From Psychrobacter arcticus 273-4 (GTDB lineage: Bacteria; Pseudomonadota; Gammaproteobacteria; Pseudomonadales; Moraxellaceae): a DNA stretch of 64,000 nt. Below, piece after piece: positions 29,111 to 38,597 of the stretch (positions are counted from its first letter, which is position 1; every line of letters begins with the position of its first letter). A model generated the notes under the pieces. That model was given only the letters and a program-made list of their open reading frames with translations, was not told the DNA's origin and did not search any database. The translations under genes were made by a program, and so were the position numbers. The stretch is from NCBI RefSeq assembly GCF_000012305.1, contig NC_007204.1, forward strand, positions 620,001 through 684,000. Reading direction: 5' to 3'.

Positions 29111-29248
29111 TATAGTCGGTGAAAAGTAATATCAATACAACACGTACTACTGGTGCAAATTTTTCTTGCTTGCTGTGCCTACGCAGACAGAGGCTGCAAA
29201 AAATTTACACCAGTAGTACTGTAGCGATTTTAAAGTATTTCAACTATA
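29111..29248 (-). repeat. 138-bp dispersed palindromic element, copy 2
   Basis: Reverse-oriented copy, starting TATAGTCGGTGAAAAG and ending TTTCAACTATA, in the convergent gap between groEL and yaaA. It differs from copy 1 at only a few positions. Confidence 0.92.
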
Positions 29249-29272
29249 CAAATTAGGTATCTTCTTTAAAAA

Positions 29273-30085
29273 CTACTGATCCGCAGCATCTCGTCTAAAC
29301 ACCCACGTCTTATCATCAGATAGCTCATCGACATAATAATATCCCGCCAAGTTAAACTGCTTAAGCTGCTCAGCATTGGTCAGTTTATTATCCGCAGCAT
29401 ATTTCACCATTAGGCCTCGAGCTTTTTTGGCATAAAAGCTAATCACTTTATATTGACCATTCTTTTCGTCTTCAAATCTTGGCGTGACAATCTCGGCAGC
29501 CAGCGCCTTTTTTTTCACAGATTTAAAATATTCATTTGAGGCTAAATTAATCAATACTGTGTCATCGCTATCTACCATACGCGCATTGATAGTGTTAGTG
29601 ACTTCTTCACCCCAAAACTCGTATAAATTATCACCACACTCATTTTTAAGCTTGGTACCCATCTCAAGTCGATACGGTTGAATCAAATCGAGCGGTTTTA
29701 GCACGCCATATAAGCCAGATAAGATACCTAGATGTTCATTGACGTAAATAGCCGACTCTTTATCCATGGCATACATATCAAGTCCAGTATAGACATCACC
29801 ATCGAACAAATAACCAGCAGGCTTAGCTAAATTACCAGAAGCGCTATCAGTAAATGGCTGCTCTACACTCCAGTTCCATTCTTGATTGCGTTTAGCATTT
29901 AGCTGCGACAAATCATCAGAAATACTCATCAGCTCTTGTAAGTCAATAGGCTCTTTCGATTTCAGTATTTTCATCAGCGCTTGTGAGTGTTCAATAAGCT
30001 CAGGCTGACTATAGTAGTTACTAATATGCACTGGGACAGCGTCTGTTTCATTCAAAGATTTGGCAGGAGAGAGTAAAAAATACAT
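29273..30085 (-). CDS. yaaA: Peroxide stress protein YaaA (UPF0246)
   Basis: The 270-residue protein matches the YaaA/DUF328 family: MYFLLSPAKSLN at the start, LMSISDDLSQLNAKRNQEWN, DVYTGLDMYAMDKES, LGILSGLYGVLKPLDLIQPY and RLEMGTKL, and the C-terminal VISFYAKKARGLMVKYA. In E. coli YaaA lowers intracellular iron during peroxide stress and binds DNA. The length is as expected. It is divergent from the pnt genes. Confidence 0.93.
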   Translation of the reverse strand: MYFLLSPAKSLNETDAVPVHISNYYSQPELIEHSQALMKILKSKEPIDLQELMSISDDLSQLNAKRNQEWNWSVEQPFTDSASGNLAKPAGYLFDGDVYTGLDMYAMDKESAIYVNEHLGILSGLYGVLKPLDLIQPYRLEMGTKLKNECGDNLYEFWGEEVTNTINARMVDSDDTVLINLASNEYFKSVKKKALAAEIVTPRFEDEKNGQYKVISFYAKKARGLMVKYAADNKLTNAEQLKQFNLAGYYYVDELSDDKTWVFRRDAADQ

Positions 30086-30558
30086 AGTTATTCCTTATTA
30101 TAGTGAAGTGATAAACACTCCATTAACGTATCAAGCTTTCTCATTATACGATACCTACAGGTTTAACTTGACTTACTCGTAGCTGTTTTGTACTTTTAAG
30201 CGTCATCATAGACATATGTCAAATATTATAGTTATTGTGATGACTCGTGTAAGCCAATAACATAAAGGCTTTAAGCGGTTCAGGGAAAAATAAAATTTTT
30301 TAATATAACAATAAAAGTTATGGTGATGTTATAAATAGCTAACTTTTATTTTACTTGCTGGTCATCATTAGACAATGAAAGTTAGCAGATGATATATCTA
30401 TAATAAAACGGCATGATGGCAAATGAGCTATCATTTATTAAATTGATAATCTTTGGTCTTAAGTGCTAAACCAACCCTGACCAAAGATTTTTTGTCCCCT
30501 GTGCTTTTTAGAGGTGCGTTAGGGTATTAAAAGTAGTCATTAGACGTAAGGAGACGGT
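30086..30558. other. Structured leader region between yaaA and pntAA
   Basis: The gap contains a perfect 11-bp inverted repeat AATAAAAGTTA/TAACTTTTATT (30310-30350), a TATAAT at 30399-30404, a short ORF 30413-30469 (MMANELSFIKLIIFGLKC), and a hairpin with T6 tail (30448-30493). The divergent yaaA promoter should also lie here. See the separate entry for the hairpin. Confidence 0.5.
30448..30493 (+). terminator. Terminator-like hairpin in the pntAA leader
   Basis: AATCTTTGGTC (30448-30458) pairs perfectly with GACCAAAGATT (30479-30489), followed by T6. No plus-strand gene precedes it, so it is either an attenuator for the pnt operon or the 3' end of a small RNA. Confidence 0.65.
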
Positions 30559-31716
30559 ATGAAAATCGGTGTTATTAGTGCAGATAGCGCAAGCGAGTGT
30601 CGGGTAGCATTAACCCCAGACGCGGTAAAAAAATTACGCAAACTTGGGTTTGAGGTTGTCATCCAGTCAGGTGCGGGTCAAGCCTCTTATTATGCTGATG
30701 AATTGTATCAGGCTGCTGGTGCTGATATTGCCAATAGTAGCATTGACGTCGTCACACAGTCTCAGATTATTACCACCGTCAACGACTTGCCAGCGACGGC
30801 CACTGATCGCTTAACGTCTGGTCAGATCGTCATCGGTATGCTTGATCCATATCGCAATAGCCAACTTGATACTTATGCTGCTAAAGGGGCAACTGCTTTT
30901 GCCATGGAGCTGCTGCCACGCACATTGTCACGTGCGCAAAATATGGATGTCTTGTCATCGCAAGCCAACCTTGCCGGTTATAAAGCGGTATTGCTCGCCG
31001 CCAATGAATACTCACGTCCGTTTCCGATGTTTATGACTTCAGCGGGTACGGTTAAGCCTGCCAAGGTGGTGATCTTAGGAGTCGGTGTTGCGGGTTTGCA
31101 GGCTATTGCAACGGCCAAGCGTTTAGGCGCCGTCGTTGAAGCCAGTGATTTACGTCCGACTGCTCGCGAGCAAGTAGAGTCATTAGGTGGTAAATGGCTT
31201 GATGTGCCGATGAGTGCGGAGGAGGCTGAGACAGCTAAGTCTACAGGTGGCTATGCGTGGACGCCATCTGAGCAATATATCAAAGACCAAGCCGCTATTG
31301 TTGATAAAGCCTTGAGCAATGCTGACATCGTCATTACGACTGCACAGATTCCGGGTCGTCAAGCTCCGCGTTTGGTACACCAAGCAACCATTGCTAAGAT
31401 GAAAGCTGGTTCGGTGCTGATTGATATGGCTGCCGGCACTGGCGGAAACGTTGAAGGCAGTGTCCCTGATGAAACCATTACTACGCCAAATGGCGTGCGT
31501 ATTGTCGGTGCGGCTAATATTCCATCGCAGCTGGCGGCACAGTCTTCAGACTTATATGCCAATAACCTCGTTAACTTTATCACCACTTTAATTGCGCCTG
31601 CCGCTACAGATGACGCTACAGCAAACACACTGGCACTCAACTTAGACATGGAAGATGAGATTCAAGGCGCATTGGCCGTGACACATGAGCATCAAGTGCG
31701 TCTTGCTAAACGCTAA
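30559..31716 (+). CDS. pntAA: NAD(P) transhydrogenase alpha subunit, part 1 (soluble dI)
   Basis: The 385-residue protein is the soluble NAD(H)-binding domain of proton-translocating transhydrogenase, which makes NADPH from NADH at the expense of the proton gradient. ECRVALTPDAVKKLRKLGFE, the Rossmann region VVILGVGVAGLQAIATAKRL, and the RQVPRLV-like RQAPRLVHQATIAKMKAGSV are visible. The alpha polypeptide is split here: the membrane part is encoded by the next small gene, as in many alphaproteobacteria and Moraxellaceae. A TAAGGAGACGGT ribosome site precedes the ATG. Confidence 0.94.
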   Translation: MKIGVISADSASECRVALTPDAVKKLRKLGFEVVIQSGAGQASYYADELYQAAGADIANSSIDVVTQSQIITTVNDLPATATDRLTSGQIVIGMLDPYRNSQLDTYAAKGATAFAMELLPRTLSRAQNMDVLSSQANLAGYKAVLLAANEYSRPFPMFMTSAGTVKPAKVVILGVGVAGLQAIATAKRLGAVVEASDLRPTAREQVESLGGKWLDVPMSAEEAETAKSTGGYAWTPSEQYIKDQAAIVDKALSNADIVITTAQIPGRQAPRLVHQATIAKMKAGSVLIDMAAGTGGNVEGSVPDETITTPNGVRIVGAANIPSQLAAQSSDLYANNLVNFITTLIAPAATDDATANTLALNLDMEDEIQGALAVTHEHQVRLAKR

Positions 31717-31782
31717 GTCTCAAGTCTTGATATTTTCATTATCGTACATTTGCCAGACAAGAAATAATTTTAGGAGGATAAG

Positions 31783-32160
31783 ATGATTGCCACTATTTTA
31801 GCGGCAGCGCCAGCCGGTGCGGCCATGAGTAGCACGCCATTCGTAGCGATTTTTACCGTATTTGTGCTTGCTATTTTTGTCGGATATTACGTCGTTTGGG
31901 GCGTCACGCCTGCCTTGCATACACCATTGATGGCCGTGACCAATGCTTTATCAAGTATTGTGATTGTCGGTGCGATGCTACAGACCGTTACCATTGATGG
32001 TTCGATATTTACGCCAACCAGTTTGCTTGGGGCTTTTGCGGTATTTTTAGCCAGTATCAATATTTTTGGTGGTTTTGCCGTGACTGAGCGTATGCTGTCG
32101 ATGTTTAAGCCAAAAGTGAAAAAAACAGTAGTAACAACAGATACTGGGGGTGACGCATGA
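31783..32160 (+). CDS. pntAB: NAD(P) transhydrogenase alpha subunit, part 2 (membrane)
   Basis: The 125-residue protein is the membrane segment of the split alpha subunit. Membrane stretches are FVAIFTVFVLAIFVGYYVVW, PLMAVTNALSSIVIVGAMLQ and TSLLGAFAVFLASINIFGGF. The C-terminal AVTERMLSMFKPK is the conserved end of this subunit. An AGGAGGATAAG ribosome site precedes the ATG. Its stop overlaps the pntB start by four bases (ATGA), indicating coupling. Confidence 0.94.
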   Translation: MIATILAAAPAGAAMSSTPFVAIFTVFVLAIFVGYYVVWGVTPALHTPLMAVTNALSSIVIVGAMLQTVTIDGSIFTPTSLLGAFAVFLASINIFGGFAVTERMLSMFKPKVKKTVVTTDTGGDA

Positions 32161-33557
32161 GTGACTTATCAAATATGATTGCTGCTAATGCGGACTGGTT
32201 TTATCTAGTCGGTGCCATTCTTTTTGTTTTGACGTTACGTGGTTTATCTAGCCCAAAAACAGCGATTCGTGGTAATCGCTTTGGCATGGTTGCCATGGCG
32301 ATTGCCGTTGTGACAACATTCTTCCTAGCAGAAGGTCCAGTACTTTGGTTGATTATTGGCGCCATGGTATTGGGTGCTATCGTCGGTATGTGGAAAGCAA
32401 AAACGGTTGCGATGACTCAAATGCCGGAAACGGTTGCCTTGATGCACTCGTTTGTTGGTTTGGCAGCGGTTGCGATTGCGTTAGCAACGGTATTGCATAC
32501 TGAACAACAGCATGGTGCAGTTGCTCGTGTCGAATTATTTATCGGTTGTTTTATCGGTGCGATTACTTTTTCTGCATCAGTCTTTGCTTTCGGTAAATTG
32601 GCTGCAAAAAGCTGGGCGAAAACCTTAGTGGGCGGCTGGGTAAAACCGGTACAAGCACTACTTTTCATCGCTATGATTGCTTTTGGTGCTGTGTATTTCG
32701 TCACAAATTCATTACCTGCCTTCTATGCTATGGCAGTGATTGCGGTCATCTTTGGTTGGATGTGGATTGCCCCAATCGGTGGCGGTGATATGCCAGTAGT
32801 CGTGTCGCTATTGAACTCATTTTCAGGTTGGGCGGCAGCAGGAATTGGTTTTACCCTTGGCAACTCAATGTTGATTATCGCAGGTTCGCTAGTCGGTTCA
32901 TCAGGTGCAATCTTGTCTTACATCATGTGCAAAGCCATGAACCGCTCATTACTTAACGTATTATTTGGTGGTATGGGTACGTCAGCAGTGTCGGCAGGCA
33001 GCGATGATGGCGCGCCGAAAAATTATAAAGCAGGCTCAGCAGAAGATGCAGGTTTTCTTATGGCAAATGCTAGTAGTGTGGTGATTGTCCCAGGTTACGG
33101 GATGGCGCAAGGTCGTGCACAAAACGCCGTGAAAGAATTGTATGAGCTGTTAAAAGAAGAAGGCGTCAATGTGCGCTTTGCTATCCATCCGGTCGCAGGT
33201 CGTATGCCAGGACATATGAACGTCCTATTAGCTGAAGCGGATGTCCCTTATGATGATATTCTTGAAATGGACGAGATTAACTCCGACTTCGCCAGTACTG
33301 ATGTGGTGCTGGTCATCGGTGCTAATGACGTGGTCAATCCTTCAGCAAAAGACGATCCAACGTCACCAATCTTTGGTATGCCGATTCTAGAAGTTACCAA
33401 AGCTCAAACGATTATGGTTATCAAGCGTTCAATGAGTACCGGTTATGCAGGTCTAGATAACAGCTTATTCTATATGGATAAAACCATGATGATCTTTGGT
33501 GATGCTAAGAAGATGGTTGAAGAGATGGTTCGTAGTATCAATGGCGCTGGTCACTAA
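32157..33557 (+). CDS. pntB: NAD(P) transhydrogenase, beta subunit
   Basis: The 466-residue beta subunit has an N-terminal half of about eight or nine membrane helices (for example MPETVALMHSFVGLAAVAIA and SLLNSFSGWAAAGIGFTLGN) and a C-terminal NADP(H)-binding domain with VIVPGYGMAQGRAQNAVKEL, FAIHPVAGRMPGHMNVLLAE, and VLVIGANDVVNPSAKDDP. It completes the proton channel with PntAB. The start overlaps pntAB by four bases. A short terminator follows the stop. Confidence 0.96.
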   Translation: MSDLSNMIAANADWFYLVGAILFVLTLRGLSSPKTAIRGNRFGMVAMAIAVVTTFFLAEGPVLWLIIGAMVLGAIVGMWKAKTVAMTQMPETVALMHSFVGLAAVAIALATVLHTEQQHGAVARVELFIGCFIGAITFSASVFAFGKLAAKSWAKTLVGGWVKPVQALLFIAMIAFGAVYFVTNSLPAFYAMAVIAVIFGWMWIAPIGGGDMPVVVSLLNSFSGWAAAGIGFTLGNSMLIIAGSLVGSSGAILSYIMCKAMNRSLLNVLFGGMGTSAVSAGSDDGAPKNYKAGSAEDAGFLMANASSVVIVPGYGMAQGRAQNAVKELYELLKEEGVNVRFAIHPVAGRMPGHMNVLLAEADVPYDDILEMDEINSDFASTDVVLVIGANDVVNPSAKDDPTSPIFGMPILEVTKAQTIMVIKRSMSTGYAGLDNSLFYMDKTMMIFGDAKKMVEEMVRSINGAGH

Positions 33558-33608
33558 TCTTTAAAATCGGTTTTCAATACAGTTTTTACCTAGCAGCTTC
33601 CACATATA

Positions 33609-33632
33609 AAAGTCACTGAGGTGGCTTTTTTT
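33609..33632 (+). terminator. Terminator after pntB
   Basis: AAAGTCAC pairs with GTGGCTTT (one G-T pair) around TGAG, followed by T7. Confidence 0.75.
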
Positions 33633-33709
33633 GCGTTAAAGTAGGCAGTATTTACATTCAATTATATCCACTTATTATTGATAGAAAATAACAATTAAGA
33701 GAGTCAGTT

Positions 33710-34264
33710 ATGAATATGTTGGTACGATTTTTTATTATGGTAAGCCTATTAAAACAGCAACTTAATAAGCAGTTGGCGACCGAATATCTGAGTGTCGAAA
33801 GATTGATGGCACCAGTTGTGCGCCACTATCGAGTATTACCACATGACATGGGCTTTCGAGATCATCTGCCTAATTACCGCTATTTGTCTTTCATTGAGCT
33901 AAACATCACCAACTGGCTCATGGCGTGCTGTCATCAAAAAGGTATTAAAAACCTAGGTTGGATTATTGCCATGCAAGAGATGGTCTATCTGAAGCAGATT
34001 AAATTCTTAGATAAAATGACAGTGAATAGTAGAGTTGTCGGTTGGGACAAAAAATACGTCTATTTTGAGCATCAGTTTTTTGTTAAAAATCAGTTAATGG
34101 CAATGGGCATGACCAAGTTTGTTTTAACCAATAAGCAAGGTAAGTGCGCAACTGAGGTGTTGGATATGACTGGTGAGCAGCTAAATGAAGTCATTGACAC
34201 TTGGAGTCAGCATCAAGTAGCGATTAAATCTGCCAAATCTACTGAGTCAACAAAGGCTGCATAA
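33710..34264 (+). CDS. Hotdog-fold acyl-CoA thioesterase-like protein
   Basis: The 184-residue protein resembles the 4HBT/THEM6-like hotdog family: YLSFIELNITNWLMACCHQK, GWIIAMQEMVYLKQIKFLDK, MTVNSRVVGWDKKYVYFEHQ and FFVKNQLMAMGMTKFVLTNK. Such proteins hydrolyse acyl-CoA thioesters or resemble enzymes that do; the substrate is unknown. The usual catalytic Asp or Glu of the family is not obvious to me, so activity is uncertain. The C terminus is a low-complexity Lys/Ser/Thr tail. It stands alone between pntB and iscX. Confidence 0.72.
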   Translation: MNMLVRFFIMVSLLKQQLNKQLATEYLSVERLMAPVVRHYRVLPHDMGFRDHLPNYRYLSFIELNITNWLMACCHQKGIKNLGWIIAMQEMVYLKQIKFLDKMTVNSRVVGWDKKYVYFEHQFFVKNQLMAMGMTKFVLTNKQGKCATEVLDMTGEQLNEVIDTWSQHQVAIKSAKSTESTKAA

Positions 34265-34379
34265 CGAACTTGGCTATAATCATATGATGAATTTTGGTAG
34301 GATAGTGCTTATGTATTCTATAATGCTATATATTCTATAATGCTATTTTATGAAAATAATTAAAAAATAAGGAGCCACT

Positions 34380-34589
34380 ATGACCCCGCAGAAGTTAAAA
34401 TGGACAGACAGCTTAGATATCGCTATTGAGCTTTATGAAAAATTCCCAGAGACCGATCCGCAGTACATCCGCTTTACTGATTTGCATCGCTGGGTGACTG
34501 AGCTTGAAGGCTTTGATGATGATCCACAACGCTCCAATGAAGGTATCTTAGAAGCGATTCAGATGAATTGGATTGATGAAGCTGACTAG
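34380..34589 (+). CDS. iscX: IscX (YfhJ), iron-sulfur cluster assembly adaptor
   Basis: The 69-residue acidic protein matches IscX closely: [40 protein letters not shown], and [18 protein letters not shown]. IscX binds IscS and iron and modulates cluster assembly. In E. coli it ends the isc operon, but here no isc gene is nearby. A TAAGGAGCC ribosome site precedes the ATG. The preceding gap has a direct repeat of TATTCTATAATGCTAT. Confidence 0.92.
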   Translation: MTPQKLKWTDSLDIAIELYEKFPETDPQYIRFTDLHRWVTELEGFDDDPQRSNEGILEAIQMNWIDEAD

Positions 34590-34672
34590 ATTGACCTTTT
34601 TACTATTTTTTAATAACAAACATAGCTTTAATAACAAACATAACTTCAAATGAAAACAGGACAAACCGTCTC

Positions 34673-35206
34673 ATGACTGCACAAATTCAAGAGCTAACTG
34701 ACGTACAAACTTGCACAGGCATCAGCATCCGCACCACTAACACCGATGAAATTAGCCATGAAACGGCAAAGTTAGGCAAGCTATGGCAAAGTTTTTACAA
34801 AAACCATGTGAGCCAACTTGAAAAGGGTGAAGATATCTATGGTGTTTATCATAACTATGAGAGTGATGATGTAGGCGCTTTTGATGTTGTCGCTAGTTGG
34901 AAGGTGAGCAGTCAACAAGATGGGCAAGAAAAGTCAGACAATGACGATACGGCTAATACTGTCAAAGCTACTAAGAATAAAAATTCAAGCAACCTAACAA
35001 CGGTTAGCATCCCTGCAGGAAAATACATGGTGTTTTCTGAATACGGTAATATGCCTAATACCGTGATGAATGCGTGGGAAAAAGCATGGACGTATTTCAA
35101 TGATCCAAGCTGTGAGCACACTCGAACTTATAATGTCGACTTTGAGCGTTATGTTGAGGGTAAATTAGAATATGGTCAAGTCGAATTGTATATTGGTATC
35201 GAATAA
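34673..35206 (+). CDS. GyrI-like / effector-binding domain protein
   Basis: The 177-residue protein has the GyrI-like small-molecule-binding fold: QTCTGISIRTTNTDEISHET, IYGVYHNYESDDVGAFDVVA, and VSIPAGKYMVFSEYGNMPNT followed by FERYVEGKLEYGQVELYIGI. A polar insertion (about residues 82-105, SSQQDGQEKSDNDDTANTVK) separates the two halves. There is no DNA-binding domain, so it is a stand-alone effector-binding protein; E. coli relatives include SbmC, a gyrase inhibitor. Its ligand and role are unknown. Confidence 0.75.
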   Translation: MTAQIQELTDVQTCTGISIRTTNTDEISHETAKLGKLWQSFYKNHVSQLEKGEDIYGVYHNYESDDVGAFDVVASWKVSSQQDGQEKSDNDDTANTVKATKNKNSSNLTTVSIPAGKYMVFSEYGNMPNTVMNAWEKAWTYFNDPSCEHTRTYNVDFERYVEGKLEYGQVELYIGIE

Positions 35207-35261
35207 AGCCATTGTTAGATTATAGAATAACTATGAAAAAAGATTGGCCATATTGCGGAAC

Positions 35262-35399
35262 TATAGTTGAAATACTTTAAAGTCGCTACCGTATTGCTGG
35301 TGTAAATTTTTTGCAGCCTCTGTCTGCGTAGGCACAGCAAGCAAGAAAAATTTGCACCAGCAGTACGTGTTGTATCGATAGTACTTCTCACCGACTATA
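35262..35399 (+). repeat. 138-bp dispersed palindromic element, copy 3
   Basis: Forward copy TATAGTTGAAATAC...CACCGACTATA, in the convergent gap between the GyrI-like gene and dapE. Confidence 0.92.
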
Positions 35400-35460
35400 G
35401 TTCTATTAAGTATGAGAATGCATAAGCAAAAATAATAAATCAATAACAAACTCAAAAATA

Positions 35461-35499
35461 GCAAAAAGCGCCAAATCTAAAGGAGATGGCGCTTTTTGC
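35461..35499. terminator. Bidirectional terminator between convergent genes
   Basis: GCAAAAAGCGCCA (35461-35473) pairs with TGGCGCTTTTTGC (35487-35499). It can serve dapE on the minus strand and the GyrI-like gene on the plus strand. Confidence 0.88.
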
Positions 35500-35514
35500 T
35501 TTTATTAATGCTGA

Positions 35515-36738
35515 CTAATCCAATAGTAAATTCTCTAAAATCCTTTCATAAATCTGCGCCAATCTGCCCAAGTCATCAACCTCAACTTTTTCATCAACCT
35601 GATGAATTGTGGCATTACGTACGCCAAGCTCAACGACTTGTGCACCGGTTGGGGCGATAAAGCGTCCATCTGATGTACCGCCAGAAGTTGACAATGTCGT
35701 ATCAGTACCGGTTACAGATTTAATCGCTTGCTGGCATGCCGAGACCAATTTACCTTCAGGCGTTAAGAATGGCTGCCCAGATAGTTTCCAATGAATATCA
35801 TATTTGGCTTTACTGTCTTTAAAGTATTTATCAAAGATGGCATGTGTTTTCGCTTTTAGCTCATCTTCGGTGGTTTCAGTCGAAAAGCGGAAATTAAAAA
35901 CGACTTCCAGCGTTTCCGGTATGACATTAGTCGCGCCCGTGCCACCATTGATATTAGATATTTGCAGTGAAGTCGCAGGGAAGTAATCATTACCATTATC
36001 CCAACTGGCATTGGTCAATTCTGAGAGTGCCGACATAGCAGCATGAATAGGGTTTGAGGCAAGGTGCGGGTAGGCGACGTGCCCTTGTTTACCGGTGACA
36101 GTGAGTACTGCGCCCAGCGAGCCACGACGACCATTCTTAATAATGTCGCCTAGGGTATCGGTACTGGATGGTTCACCAACTAAGCAATAAGTGATTTTTT
36201 CTTGTCGTGCTTCTAAGGTTTCAATTACTTTGACCGTACCATTGATGGACGGACCTTCTTCATCTGAGGTGATTAAAAAGGCAATTGAGCCGTTGTGTTG
36301 AGGATGATTGGCTACGAAACGCTCGGCGGCGATGGTAAAGGCAGCAATTCCTGTTTTCATGTCAGCGGCACCGCGCGCCCAGAGATATCCGTCTGCAATG
36401 GTTGGGGTAAATGGTGGATAGGTCCAGTTTTTTTCATCACCTGTTGGGACGACGTCAGTATGACCGGCAAAGCAAATGACTGGATTGGATGTGCCGCGCC
36501 GTGCCCATAAGTTTTTAACCTCAGCGTGTTCGCCTTTTGCTTGTCTATCACCATAATACATAAACTCGCAGTCAAAGCCTGCTTGCGTCAGCCGCTCAGA
36601 TAAGATGTCTTGGCAGCCATCATCATTTGGGGTGACAGAAGGACGTTCAAGTAGGGCAATACTTAAATCCAGTGTTTCTTGCTGATGGGTTGCTTGTTGA
36701 TGGGTTTGAGAAGTTAGGTTGTTATCAATATCTGACAT
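35515..36738 (-). CDS. dapE: Succinyl-diaminopimelate desuccinylase
   Basis: DapE hydrolyses N-succinyl-L,L-diaminopimelate in the lysine and peptidoglycan-precursor pathway. It is a di-zinc M20-family hydrolase: metal ligands lie in [30 protein letters not shown], and [14 protein letters not shown]; the C terminus has the conserved [20 protein letters not shown]. At 407 residues it is about 30 longer than E. coli DapE owing to a Gln/His-rich N-terminal extension ([18 protein letters not shown]). The start could therefore be downstream, but no better ATG with a ribosome site was found. Confidence 0.93.
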   Translation of the reverse strand: MSDIDNNLTSQTHQQATHQQETLDLSIALLERPSVTPNDDGCQDILSERLTQAGFDCEFMYYGDRQAKGEHAEVKNLWARRGTSNPVICFAGHTDVVPTGDEKNWTYPPFTPTIADGYLWARGAADMKTGIAAFTIAAERFVANHPQHNGSIAFLITSDEEGPSINGTVKVIETLEARQEKITYCLVGEPSSTDTLGDIIKNGRRGSLGAVLTVTGKQGHVAYPHLASNPIHAAMSALSELTNASWDNGNDYFPATSLQISNINGGTGATNVIPETLEVVFNFRFSTETTEDELKAKTHAIFDKYFKDSKAKYDIHWKLSGQPFLTPEGKLVSACQQAIKSVTGTDTTLSTSGGTSDGRFIAPTGAQVVELGVRNATIHQVDEKVEVDDLGRLAQIYERILENLLLD

Positions 36739-36823
36739 GAGAAGCCTTTTTTATTATGAAGTGATAGATAGAATAATTAGAGAGATGTAGCTCGTGAGGG
36801 AATCTTTATGAATGTTACAGCAC

Positions 36824-37582
36824 TTAAATAATATCTTCAATAAAAGGCACTAAGCCATCACGGCGCATCCAGGTAGCGATAGAATAACGTTGACGATGGG
36901 CAATTTGTACTTGATGTTGTAAGTCACTATCAAATATCACCAGCCTATTGGCAACAGGCATCACATTATGATGGACACCATATTTATCAACGATTTCTAA
37001 TGTGCCGCCATCACTTGGTGTCCATTCATCATTGAGGTAAAACACTGCCGAGATGACGCGCTCATCACGCCCAGCTGGATTATCACTATGCCATTGATAG
37101 CCGAAACCAACTGGATAGTAAGCATAATGCGCTTCACTATGACGAATACCAGTAAACAAGCTTTGATTGAATAAAGTGGCAAGCGCATTAATACTTTGTA
37201 AGTAATAAAACCCTGCAAAAAAATCCTTGGTAATCCAGCGTATTTTATCACCGCGAATATCACTGATACGAATACCCGCCGTTAGCTGGGCATCACGATA
37301 CTTAATAAAGCCACTTTCCGCTTGCAGTGCTAATAATGCTTTTTGCTCAAAGACATTATCAATAATCAGCCAACCACTATCGACGAGCTTATCAAGTTGA
37401 CTGTCCGTCAGCTTGTTTTCCCAATTAACCTCAAAATCAGAGGATTGTAATAGGTGTTGGGTCGGCAGTGGCTGATCATCATGGGTACTAAGATGTACAG
37501 ACAGCAGTGGCGGATTATCCTTGCCTATCGGATTATCAACCACCAACTTTGTCACATCAAGATTGCTAATAATTTTTGTCAT
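36824..37582 (-). CDS. 2-oxoglutarate/Fe(II)-dependent oxygenase
   Basis: The 252-residue protein has the double-stranded beta-helix signature of prolyl-4-hydroxylase-like enzymes. The HxD iron ligands are in YQWHSDNPAGRDERVI, and the distal His lies in LQHQVQIAHRQRYSIATWMR, with an Arg for 2-oxoglutarate. VISAVFYLNDEW and GGTLEIVD are typical. The substrate is unknown; relatives hydroxylate ribosomal proteins or small molecules. It is encoded 85 bases from dapE on the same strand and is divergent from rlmJ. Confidence 0.82.
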   Translation of the reverse strand: MTKIISNLDVTKLVVDNPIGKDNPPLLSVHLSTHDDQPLPTQHLLQSSDFEVNWENKLTDSQLDKLVDSGWLIIDNVFEQKALLALQAESGFIKYRDAQLTAGIRISDIRGDKIRWITKDFFAGFYYLQSINALATLFNQSLFTGIRHSEAHYAYYPVGFGYQWHSDNPAGRDERVISAVFYLNDEWTPSDGGTLEIVDKYGVHHNVMPVANRLVIFDSDLQHQVQIAHRQRYSIATWMRRDGLVPFIEDII

Positions 37583-37711
37583 TTTGACTCGCTATTGTCC
37601 ATCATCTATCAATACACTGCCAATCTATGCCTTTTTACCAAAACCATCGTTATCTTTTGCCCATCCTATGCTACCATAGATGCAATTTTTCTTATTTAAA
37701 CTTTTGAACTT

Positions 37712-38587
37712 ATGAATTATAAACACGCCTATCATGCTGGTAACTTTGCCGATGTTGTTAAACACATTCTATTGGTACAACTGCTGAATCAAATGGGGCA
37801 AAAAAACAAACCTTTTTATGTGCTTGATGCTTATGGCGGTCGTGGACTGTATTCGCTTGGCAGTGAAGAGGCTCGCAAGACTGGTGAAGCCAAAGGTGGT
37901 ATCCAAGCGTTGGTAAAAGCCGATGTTGAAAAAGCGCCAGCTGCAATCAAAGACTATATGGAAGGCATTAAGCAAGCCCGTTTTACCTATGATAAAAAGG
38001 TCTATCCGGGTTCGCCGTGGTGGATTGCTCATCATGTTGAAAAAAATCCAGATGCTGGCGTGCGCGGTGAAGCATTTGAAGCCAAAGCCAGTGAATATGA
38101 TGCACTGAATTATCAGCTGCATAAATTGCCAATCGGTATTCATCATCGCAATGCTTTTGAAGGTATCGCTGCAGTGATTCCGCCAAAAGAAAAGCGTGGC
38201 TTGATATTTTTAGATCCTCCTTACGAGCAGGAGCATAAAGATTTTACCCGTCTGATCGATTTATTGGTGCATTCTTATAACAAGTGGCCACAAGGCACTT
38301 ATGCGTTATGGTTCCCGATTAAAAACATCGATGCGGTTGAGCTGTTCTATAAAAAACTCAAGCGTACTGAGATGAGACGTCAGCTGGTCTGTGAACTAAA
38401 TATTTATCCTAAAGATATTGCGGTCGGTCTTAATGGTACAGGGCTACTTGTGATCAATCCGCCATGGCAGTTTGATAACCATGCGCGTGAGATACTGCGC
38501 TTCTTACAGCCTGTACTAAAAGTTGCTGATGCACCAGATTTAACGCCTGATAGTGCAACCACCGTCCGCTGGTTGGTTGGCGAATAA
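37712..38587 (+). CDS. rlmJ: 23S rRNA (adenine-2030-N6)-methyltransferase RlmJ
   Basis: RlmJ methylates A2030 of 23S rRNA with SAM. MNYKHAYHAGNFADVVKHIL is diagnostic, followed by the SAM region VLDAYGGRGLYSLGSEEARK and the catalytic motif FLDPPYEQEHKDF (DPPY). The C terminus holds LLVINPPWQFDNHAREILRF. The 291-residue length is standard for the family. The pssA gene begins 10 bases after the stop, so the two may be co-transcribed. Confidence 0.93.
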   Translation: MNYKHAYHAGNFADVVKHILLVQLLNQMGQKNKPFYVLDAYGGRGLYSLGSEEARKTGEAKGGIQALVKADVEKAPAAIKDYMEGIKQARFTYDKKVYPGSPWWIAHHVEKNPDAGVRGEAFEAKASEYDALNYQLHKLPIGIHHRNAFEGIAAVIPPKEKRGLIFLDPPYEQEHKDFTRLIDLLVHSYNKWPQGTYALWFPIKNIDAVELFYKKLKRTEMRRQLVCELNIYPKDIAVGLNGTGLLVINPPWQFDNHAREILRFLQPVLKVADAPDLTPDSATTVRWLVGE

Positions 38588-38597
38588 GGATAGTGTT

